From NCBI GenBank assembly GCA_004194705.1, contig SADC01000937.1, positions 62,001 through 126,000 of the forward strand: DNA of 64,000 nucleotides, read 5' to 3'. Each line of letters starts with the position of its first letter. Position 1 is the first letter of the stretch. This document shows positions 49,303-58,500 of this stretch, piece after piece. The position numbers and the translations under genes are program-made. This DNA comes from Ditylenchus dipsaci. Lineage: Eukaryota > Nematoda > Chromadorea > Rhabditida > Anguinidae. The notes beneath the pieces were generated by a model. It saw only the letters and a program-made list of their open reading frames with translations. It had not been told where the DNA came from and made no database searches.

Positions 49303-51401
49303 TAGTGCTGTGCACGATCGATATATCGTAACGATAATATCGTTCTATCGTTCTCGATTTCGGTCAAAATATCGATCGCAAATATCGCTGTACCATTTTG
49401 AAAATATCGTATATCGCTATCGTCTTTTTAAAAAATATCGCCTAGTGATTTTGAGATTTTTGTTCAAAATTCGCGCAAAGTTTTCACCAAACTTTTCGGC
49501 TACGGCACAATTTCTGGTATCATTTTGCCGACTGTTGTCGCATCTATTGTCGCAAAAGAATCATTGTATTGCTTCATTTGCGTTATTTTTGCTCGCTGTT
49601 TTGCGCTCGTTATGTTCTCTCATAGATACGACTTCCATTCTTAGATGAGCCTACTTTGGAAACTCAAGCTCGACGGAGATGAACCCGGCCGATTGCTTTT
49701 CAACAAGCTCTCATCAACTGAATCAGAGTGCAATGCATGCGCAAAGAAGATACCGACGTCAAATAAGGGAGTTACAAATTTGAAAGCGCATCTCCGGAAG
49801 CATCCGCAATACAAAGAGCAACTGGCAGAGATGGAGAAAGCAGATCAAGCGAAGAAGGAGGCCATGCAAAAGGGACTACAACAATTTGTGATTAAGGGAA
49901 CAGGTAATGCCTATGTTTTTGTTGTACTTTTAAAGATTGCTTCTAGGCGAAGTCTCGGCTCTCGACAGAAAGATTATCCACTACGTTGCGTGCACAAACC
50001 AGCCATTGTCGATTGTGGAAGAGGACACGTTCAGAGCTTTTTTGTCGTCATCTGACAGGGAGAACCTTAAAGGTAGTTTCCTCACTTATTTGATTCGAGA
50101 GATTACATGCTGTATAAGTTCCAGGGAGAAAGCACTATACAGAATGAGCAATGCCACGGATTTATGCGGCAGTAAAAAAGGAAGTTGTTTCTCGTCTCGG
50201 CGATTGTTCGGCGCTTTCGTTTACCTCCGATATTTGGTCCGGCCCAACGGAAAGCTTCATTAGGTTGGTATATTTTGTCAGAGGCTTGGATAAATTTATC
50301 ATGCCTTTTAAAGTCTAACTGTGCATGGAATCGACTCTGATTGGAATCGTCACAAATTCGTCCTCTGTGTCCGCCATTTTCCGGTAGTCACACGTTCGAT
50401 AGGATCAGCGAAAAAGTGAAGGAAATGCTTACGGAATGGGGAATAAGTCAAGCAAGGCGCCATGTCTTTCTCAGGGATGAGGGAAGCAATATGAAGAAGG
50501 TTAGTTTATTGTTGTTTTTCTAACTGCTTCTGAAGATCCTTCTGTATTCAGGCCTTCGAGGAGGGCAATTACCTGCATGCTGACTGCGGAGCGCATAAAC
50601 TGAATCTGGTTGTGGTCAATTCTATCTTTAAGGACGCCAGTGTGAAGGCCATGCTGTCAAAGTCTAATTCGTTTGAGATGGAAATTGTTTAATTGTGTGG
50701 ATTGTTTAGATTCGAATTCACCTCCTCCGAAGCGTAGACATGGGACTCGTTCTTTGCTCGACATAACCACTTCTTTGGGGATGAGGAGGAGGGGAAACAA
50801 AATTCAGCTGACGGGATGTTTGAACTAAAAGCCTACGCCAAGCAAAAGAGAATCAGCCCGGAAGAGAATCCTTTGAAATGGTGGAAGGTAAATTTGGATA
50901 GAATAAATTTGCTTCGGCAACATATCTATTTTTATCTTTTAGGAGAATGCCAAACTATATCCAGTATTATCCGTGGTTGCCCGGCGATACCTTTCAACTC
51001 CGGCTACAAGTCAGCCTAGTGAGCAACTGTTCTCCGTTGCGCGGGACATCTACGACTACAGACGATCAAGTTTGGATCCAGAAAATGCGGAGATGCTATT
51101 GTTCCTCAACAAGAATCTGCGGATGTTGAATTACCAGTATTAGATGTTAATTGTTGTTTTATTGTTGTTGTGAAGTGTAGATATTAGATAGCAATAAACT
51201 GGTATGATATTGAGGTAAATTTGAGGCGGCGCAGCAGCCGCGGAAGATTTTTCAAGCATTGTCCGCTTCTGGAGAAAAATATCGCATATCGTAACGATAT
51301 ATCGTTGCCAAAATTCATATCTTATCGTTATATCGATCGTTTGAAAATTAGCTCAAAAATATCGTATCGTTTTATCGTTAGATGACAAATGCACAGCTCT
51401 A
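49303..51401 (+). mobile_element. hAT transposon with 8-bp target duplication
   Basis: The ends TAGTGCTGTGCA and TGCACAGCTCTA are near-perfect inverted repeats. They are flanked by an identical 8-bp AATAAAAC at 49295-49302 and 51402-51409, the duplication size typical of hAT elements. Subterminal regions at both ends are dense in TATCG / CGATA motifs, the likely transposase-binding sites. The total is about 2.1 kb with a multi-exon transposase frame inside. Confidence 0.88.
49645..51142 (+). CDS. BED-finger hAT transposase, possibly shortened
   Basis: Exon 1 (49645-49902) has a BED zinc finger: [10 protein letters not shown] then [11 protein letters not shown]. Following exons give [20 protein letters not shown], a [20 protein letters not shown] block (the hAT DDE region's first aspartate context), [18 protein letters not shown], a [17 protein letters not shown] block, and the C-terminal dimerisation end [20 protein letters not shown] with a stop at 51140-51142. 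The order matches hAT transposases. The middle insertion domain looks short, and frame breaks occur near 50160, 50380 and 50700, so the copy may be inactive. Exon limits in the middle are uncertain. Confidence 0.75.
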
Positions 51402-51828
51402 AATAAAACATCTTTAAAACAAGTATTTGCTTTGGCCTTCCAGGGCAAAAAGCCTAATTTTTTTGTCAAAAAATCTGCCAAAAAGTCTCGACCGCTACAT
51501 AAAAACATGTTTCAAGCATGTATTGGCTGGAACGTTGAAAATGAGGCTTTAGTGCGTTTTCAAGCTAGTCTGGATGGTATAATTCCATATTTTCGCAGAA
51601 AGAAACCTTAAGCATACAAGAAAAAACCCAATATTCGTTAAATCGAGGGTGGCTTTATTAGTAGGGATCCGAAAAAATGTTCGTTAAATCAAGAGTTTCG
51701 TTAAATCGAGGGTTCATTAAATCGAGAGTTGACTGTAGTACACTTCGCAGAAATTGTTTTTCGGGGTCAAAGAGAAACCTATCTGGTTTTAAAACAAAAT
51801 ACGAAACTACACGACAGATGTCCACACA

Positions 51829-52029
51829 TTAAAGGACCACACTTGTTGATGCAAATGAAAATTTGGCAAATTCAAATGCGCGCGGGACACTTCTCTTTCG
51901 CCTCGCACTCTACTCTTTGGAGTTATTTCGAGTGACTCTAAAGAGTGAAGTGAGAGACGAAAGAGAAGTGTCCCGCGCACATTTGAATTTGCCAAATTCT
52001 CATTTGCATCAACAAGTATGGTCCTTTAA
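51829..52029. mobile_element. Palindrome with GCGCGGGACACTTCTCTTTCG arms
   Basis: TTAAAGGACCACACTTGTTG through GCGCGGGACACTTCTCTTTC is mirrored by GAAAGAGAAGTGTCCCGCGC through GTATGGTCCTTTAA. The arms are about 90 bp with a short centre near 51925. It is related to 44753-44918 by the GCGCGGGACA-TTCTCTTTCG block. Confidence 0.75.
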
Positions 52030-52034
52030 ATAAA

Positions 52035-53285
52035 GGCCCGTTCACAATGAGTGTCGACCTGAGTGTGAGATTTGGAGTGTTTTTAACACGAGAAGAGCTG
52101 TACTTTTTTCTTCAATGAAACTTTTTTCTGTTAGTACCATTTTGTAGTTAAGATTCAGGGCTTCAAAATGAGCTATTGATAAACAACATCTGATAAAAAA
52201 AATGGGGTAAAAATGCTTAGGACTCCCTTCGCCTGAGTGTGTCGAGTGTCGACCCGAGTATCTACCTGAGTGTGGACCTGAGTGTGTTGAAGCACCATAA
52301 TGTGCCATTTTCATGCTGATTCTGAATCCAGAGTTGCTTTCACGGTTACAAGCTTCAGTGCGAAAAGTTCTCGTACCTTTATTAAATTTTGTCAGTTTTC
52401 AAAAAAGGCCTAATTGAGTTCTCTTACATTTTCATTCGTGATATTTTTTCGTATATAAGAAAACGACACACCATCAGAAAGCACAATGAAGGGGTTATCT
52501 TATTAGCATAACAGAAAATGCTGAGCTAGATAAATTCACGGCTCACCAGCCTAGAAAAAACCATGCCTGACTCGAGGAGTCTTCACAGAAATTGGGCTTT
52601 TTGAGGTCATTGCAATTATGTTTGGAAGTCCGATTTTGTGATATTCGTGTTCTCTTTCCGTGTTAAGCAATGTGGTTGAGTAGAAGGAAGAGGTAATTGA
52701 TCAAGTGTATAGTCAGCATCACTCGGACGAAGAGGTGGATGAAGGAAGAAAAGATGTCGAAGGCCTGGAAGAAGAGGACGAAGAAGGTGGTGACACATAG
52801 TCTGAAGATCAATACACTAGAGTATGAGGCATTTACCAACTGAAGTCAAAGGAGACACGGTGGTTTGTGACTCCAACAAAAGCGTGAGTGAATTTGCAGA
52901 AAATATTCTGAAATTTTAGTTGTGGAAATAAGAGATATGAGTCTGGTTTTTAGAGGATAAATTATTCCTAGAAATATCTATTCAAATTATTTTAACTTTT
53001 TCTCATGCTCTGCTTGCAGGGAAATTTTCGAATCGAAGCCTAGCCCTGCCTTGAAAACCTGTAAAAATTTTGCACAAGTGGGTAAAAAGGCGGAAAGAAA
53101 CTAGTTTGAAAATTTTCTTGGTTTTAACTGGCGGGAATTTGACAATTATTTATCCGGCCTTTCCGGCAAACCTTGGCCCCAAAATGGCTCACCATCCCCT
53201 TTTTTGGCATTTCCGCTGTTATATGTCCAATATGGGTCCTTGCAATTGGAAGTAGACCGAACAGATTTATAAATTTCAGGTACGA
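52035..53285. other. Upstream of PrimPol; possible acidic exon
   Basis: Mostly non-coding. GAGTGTCGACC-type inverted sequence lies at 52040-52300. A 38-codon frame at about 52686-52800 (+) reads KEEVIDQVYSQHHSDEE and ends EEDEEGGDT then TAG. It is acidic like a protein tail, but I find no upstream exon, so it is not called as a gene. An acceptor just before 53281 suggests a 5' untranslated exon of PrimPol within this stretch. Confidence 0.35.
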
Positions 53286-53288
53286 AAA

Positions 53289-55267
53289 ATGAATGATTCT
53301 GCGTTACCTGACGTCTCTAAGCTACTTCCGAAACATTTCTCCGTGGATTATCGACAGCATGACGCGCTCCAAAAACTGGACCAAAAGTTTCCAAATACCA
53401 GGCTGTTTGCCTTCGAGTCACCCAGGTTCAAACCTAGTACGTTTATATTCCCAAATGTTTTAGTTCATATTGCCAATTTCCAGGTTGTCGCAAATTTATC
53501 ACCGAAGATATTCGAAACTTCTATTTGTGGTACAGATCTTGTGAGCCCACTTGTCGTCACTTTTATGAAATTATTCTGGAAAACGTACCTGCAGGTGACT
53601 TAATCTAAACTTTCTACATCTGAAAAATAGTTAGGGTCTCTATTTATTACAGACTTTACTTTGACTTGGAATACTACAAGGAATTCAATGAGGATGTGAA
53701 TGCACAAGTGATGATGGATAATTTTCTCGATCTCTGCTGTCGATGTCTATTTGATATGCTTGGGATTGAGATGGACAGGAACAAAAGTTTTCTCGTTTTG
53801 AATTCTTCAACTGAAAGCAAGTTTTTATTGTTGGACTTTTGTAATAAGCCTAGATTAAGCAAGTAATTCTCTTATCTGAACTATATTTTTTCAGGCAAGT
53901 TTTCTGCACATGTCATTGGTGAGTAAGCTTTTCCATATTTTACGAGACTTTATTATGCGCTATTTAGTCCACTTGCCAGGAACAAGGCTATTTCCTTCGA
54001 ATCTTGCATTGAAGCCAGTAATCAAACGAATTTGCCATCAGATGCTCATTGAAAACGTTGGCATGATGAAGCAAGAAGATGGAAAACCCAAATTTGTGTG
54101 TGACTTGTCGGTGGGGCAATTGTGTATTGTGGTTTAATTATTGGTCACCTTTCTCTTATTTTAGGTCTATTCGCGCAATCGTAATTTTCGACTTTTCCTC
54201 TCTAGCAAAGTATTAGGCTTTTTGTGCAGTTGTCTTCACTATCGACATTTTTTAGTGCGGCAAAGATGCAATTCTAAAATTGGCTGAAGGCTGTGCTTTT
54301 TATAATGGTAAGCATTGCGCCGAAGTTGTTACTGTGATTAATTAGTGCTGTTTAGATGCTAGCAAAACTAGCAATGCTCAAATTTTCCTTGACTCGTTGG
54401 TCGTCCCCAAGGACTATAACTTATACGGTTAGACTCCTATGAGACTCTTATTTTATATTGCGCGGCAATTTGTAATTACAGATGTCATCCAAGTGCCTGA
54501 TTTTTCTCTTCCGGTTGAATTTGCGGAAGATCTGCCAGCAAGTGTGCCAAGTACTCTGCAGCTTGATCCTGGTATACAGCTTGATTCTGATGGGATAATT
54601 TTACCCAGTCAGTGGAAGTGTTTTAGGTTCTTACGGAAATTCGGCGGTTTACAATCTTCAAAGTGGACGAGGACCGTCTCCTTATCCCGAATTGGACAGC
54701 CATATGCTCAAAGTGTTTAAGAATCTTAATCCGGCTGCAGAGATAAGACTTTGGAGGCTTATTGTGTGCAAGGCAGGTTCGGAGAGAATTATCCAATATC
54801 AGGTTCAACATTATTTATATTTCCTTCTAACAACTACTTCATTAGTGTGACAAACTACTTGGAATAATTTTAGTGTTTAGCTGAACAAGAGCCGTTACTG
54901 CTACAATAAAAAGCGAGAGCACAAAAGTCAAAACGTTTATTGGTAGTGAAATATGTTTTGCAATCTCCTTTAAATCTTTTGCCTTTTAGGTCCGTGTATC
55001 TAGATGATCTATATTACGTTCAGCAATGCAAGTTGAACCTTAAAATTCGCCAATTATTAACCGTTGTTTTAGGCTTTGATGTGGTTGATTGTCCAAGGTT
55101 TTCGTCTGAAAGGTTTCCCGTTCCGGAAGAAGTCGCTGAGAAAATTGCGCCTAAAATTGGTAGGTTTCTAAAATCTTGTCGAAACGCTTTTTGTATATTT
55201 TTCTTTTTTCGCAGATGTAGTTTTCCATCAGCTCAGTCAAGGAATCATTCCATCTGAAGCCATCTAG
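53289..55267 (+). CDS. PRIMPOL: PrimPol, DNA-directed primase-polymerase
   Basis: This is an AEP-superfamily enzyme that reprimes stalled forks in nucleus and mitochondria. Exons start at about 53289, 53484, 53653, 53895, 53968, 54165, 54256, 54356, 54481, 54891, 54991 and 55215. Catalytic motif I is RLYFDLEYYKEF (DxE); the motif II region is LNSSTESKFSAHVI (SxH); the later core has CDLSVYSRNRNFRLFLSSK with the third acidic residue. The zinc knuckle is RYCYNKKREHKSQNV then YVQQC and DC, spaced as in animal PrimPol. The acidic RPA-binding end is reduced to DVVFHQLSQGIIPSEAI. One base is missing near 53588-53589, and the join at 53425/53484 is out of phase. The intron at about 53815 begins GCAAGT, so it looks like a GC-AG intron. 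AATAAA is at 55307. Confidence 0.9.
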
Positions 55268-55589
55268 AATTATTCTATGTATTTTGTGTCCGTTTAGCAC
55301 GATTGTAATAAATTAACCGGTTGTGTGTTGTTTGTTCACTGCTCGAAATTATTTCTAATCTCGCCTAACCGGGCAATGGCAAGCACGTGTCAATTGATAT
55401 CTGTCGACACGGTCCAAAAACGATCTCGTTTCTGTTAATTTCTCAGTCTATGTGTGTATGAATTCTATTTGTGTCCACCATACTCCTGTTCTCACCATGT
55501 CGAACCCGTAATCTATTTCATAGTTTTTTACCGCGTCAATAGCAATTCAAAAAATTGAAGCAACTTTTATTCACAAAACAACAAATAAT

Positions 55590-58500
55590 TTACACACTGC
55601 ATTGTATTTCACTCAGCCTATACAGCTGAGTCCTATAAAACTCTGTGCTAGCTTCAGAAATCACTTCAACCATCTGGTAGTGACCAATTTTAGAAGCTGT
55701 GCCTATGGTTTGAGAACACAGGTGTCTAGCATCAGCTCCAGCCAACTCAATCACAACCAGTTTTCCACCACAACTTTTGCTGTTGAACTTGAGTTGAAGC
55801 ACGGTTTCGAGCTCTCCGGGTCTCAGATCTATGTCCTTTATGTCTAATAAGCGGAGGGTAGCTGTTCTAGAGGGTGTGTTCAGAGCTTGGTTGGCATGTC
55901 GGAATATGTCTTTGATAAGTTGTCTGGATTCATAATATAGCTGCTCAGGAGTTTTTAGGATGGAAGTCTTGTCAAAGATTTAACCAGAAGTAGTGAACGT
56001 TCCTGCAAATATAATGTGATTATTGCATCTGTTGATAATTTTTTTGTATGCTCTAAGGACTGAATTTACAAACATGTGTGATGCACATTGAATGTGCAAA
56101 AAAGTTCTCAAATAATTATAATTTCCCGCCTACCTCATAAGCTTTCAACTGCTTCTCTAGCGACACATTGAAGAAAAAACGATTCGTCCGGCAGAAGGGT
56201 TAAGCCATATGGACTTTGAACAACCAGCAGTTGGAACTTGTCATTAACCTGAAAGCTAACTAACCACATGTGAGGGCACTGTAGCCGATGAATGCATAGT
56301 TGTTATGGTGAATTTGGCTGATTCAGGCGTGAAGTTGTGCACCTTAGACCACTGGTTGGTGAATGGACTCAGTCCGGATGATGACATGTGTTCTGAAACT
56401 TTGGTCTTATATCTAGAAAATAGAGAAAACCCCACTTTCCAGATTTTCGTAGCTAAGCCAAGGGGCGAAAACTCCACATGATTGGATTCTTCAATGGTAG
56501 GGCTGTGGTGCAGAAGAGTCTAGCCTCTATATCATGACAATCACGACTTCTAAACTGCTGGCAAATGGCGTATATGACGCAGTTGCTGCAGTCACGCATG
56601 AACACACTGCCTTTGCAGGGACCAAGCATGATTATGCAGTTCTTGCAGTCGTCTATAATTACAGTGCTACTGTAGTCGAGAACTATCAAAATGGAATCCT
56701 GCAATTATGGCGCTTTGTAAAGTCAAACACTAATTTAGTCACAACTTCTGAAATTTAACACCACATAGGATCTAAAACTATTTTTCAATTTACCTCAGTG
56801 TCTTTTTTAGGTATGAGATATATAGTCAACCTTCTATATAAGCTACACTCTCGGGACCGATGCTAGCTGTAGCTTGTGGAGAGGTGTATCTTATTATAGG
56901 ATTCTTGTGAGGGGGGGGGGGGTATATTATACGGAACATACCCCCTCGGGACCGGACCCGGGTGTATGTTGTAAAAAAGTGTAGCTTAAGAAGAGTGTAG
57001 CTTATAGAGAAATTGACTGTAATAAAAAGATTATACAATAAATATTGCCGGTTTAACAAGCAAAAGTGCTGTCACCTAACCAGCCAGAATCCGGAATTTG
57101 ACGGGAGTCACTACTAGAATAAAATGTTGCCGGACCTCGAACTCGTGATGTGTTGTTTGTTCCATTTGTATAAATGGAATAAAAAACAGGTGAAACGGAA
57201 TTTCGAAGCTAATTCTCGTAATTTTGCAGCTAATTTTGTTTGCAGCGAAATCTCGTAATTTTGCAGCAAAATCTCGTAATTTGGCAGCAAATTCTCGTAA
57301 TTTTGCAGCAAATGTTTCATAAAATGACTTGGATTGCTCAGAACCCCACCCTAGAGTGGCCAGAAGCCCCTGAAAGTTGGTTTTTTGGGGGTTTACTAAA
57401 AGTGGGGGGGGGGGGGGTGGATGAACTTTTTGCGAAAATTCGATTGGGCGGATCAGAATTCCAGTCCGATGGGCTTAATCGATCAAAATTCCACCCTAGA
57501 CCACTCAAAACCACCATAAACCTAAAATTCTGAGCGATTAAGCTCATCGGACTGGAATTCTGATCCGTCCAATCGAATTTTCGCAAAAAGTCTACCCCCT
57601 TTAGTAAACCCCCGAAAACCCAACTTTCAGGGGCTTCTGACCACTCCGGGCTGGGATTCTGAGAGATCCAAGCCATTTTTTGACTAGGAAATTCGAATTC
57701 CCGCAAAATTCACTAATATTTGCTGCAAGATTCCGAGAATTAGCTGCAAAATTACGAGAATTAGCTTCAAAATTCCGTTATGCCCATAAAAAACTTACAA
57801 TGCAGTTTTCAATAGCGAATTGTTGTCCATTGACTTGGCCTGGATTCTTGATAAGCACTTCATCGGCGGCATCGGCAAAAGTGAAATTCTTGGGGTCTGG
57901 CCTTTCGACGTCCCTCAAATTTTAGAGAAGTTTGAGAGTGACAATATATATTTTATGACTTTCCATAAAAAATTAATTTTCATGGGGTACGGATTGTTTT
58001 GTTTTTGGCCAACGAGTCTTTTTGTTTTTTTATTATTTTGGCAAAAAACCCAATAGACTAGAAATCTGAAACAACATCGATCCTGGATTATCCCTTTCTA
58101 ATATACAGTGGCGGAAAAAAGTTTTCATACGGACAAAATTTCCGTCATTTTCCGCATAAAAACATTTTGAATTTTTTTTCGTGACAACAATGGAAAACAA
58201 AATCTACAGCCCTACGCAGAATTTGCTGCTCTACAACACTATCGTTTGCTAGATGCGATTTGTTATGATTTGTGTGTCAAATATGGCTTTGATTAACTTA
58301 ACCGTCGTCAAAATAATAGCCGGAAAAAAGTTATCATACGATTACATTTTGTATTCTTTTTCACTACTTTTTATAAACGAAAAAATTAAAGTTTGTATTA
58401 TTTGCTATCTAATGCTTGCTATCCAACTAACTAACAAACCAACAACTTGCTATCCAATGCTTTTTTGAAAGCTCTTCAGTTTACCTACAAAATGACATGT

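Larger units (their letters stand above)
48358..51735. mobile_element. Inverted-repeat element hosting nested insertions
   Basis: The termini CAGTCAACTCTCGATTTAAC and TTAAATCGAGAGTTGACTG pair, and arms continue inward over about 200 bp (GCAGCCAATACATGCTT versus AAGCATGTATTGGCTG). Removing the hAT insertion at 49303-51401 and a second palindrome (about 48657-49186, CCTATACGCATCGCCTAGG ends) leaves a short element. TA is present on the right flank only. I see no transposase belonging to the outer element. Confidence 0.7.

Noticed and set aside
52686..52800. Acidic 38-codon frame as a real gene end
   Set aside because: There is a stop just upstream, no linked exon and no family match; kept only as a note.
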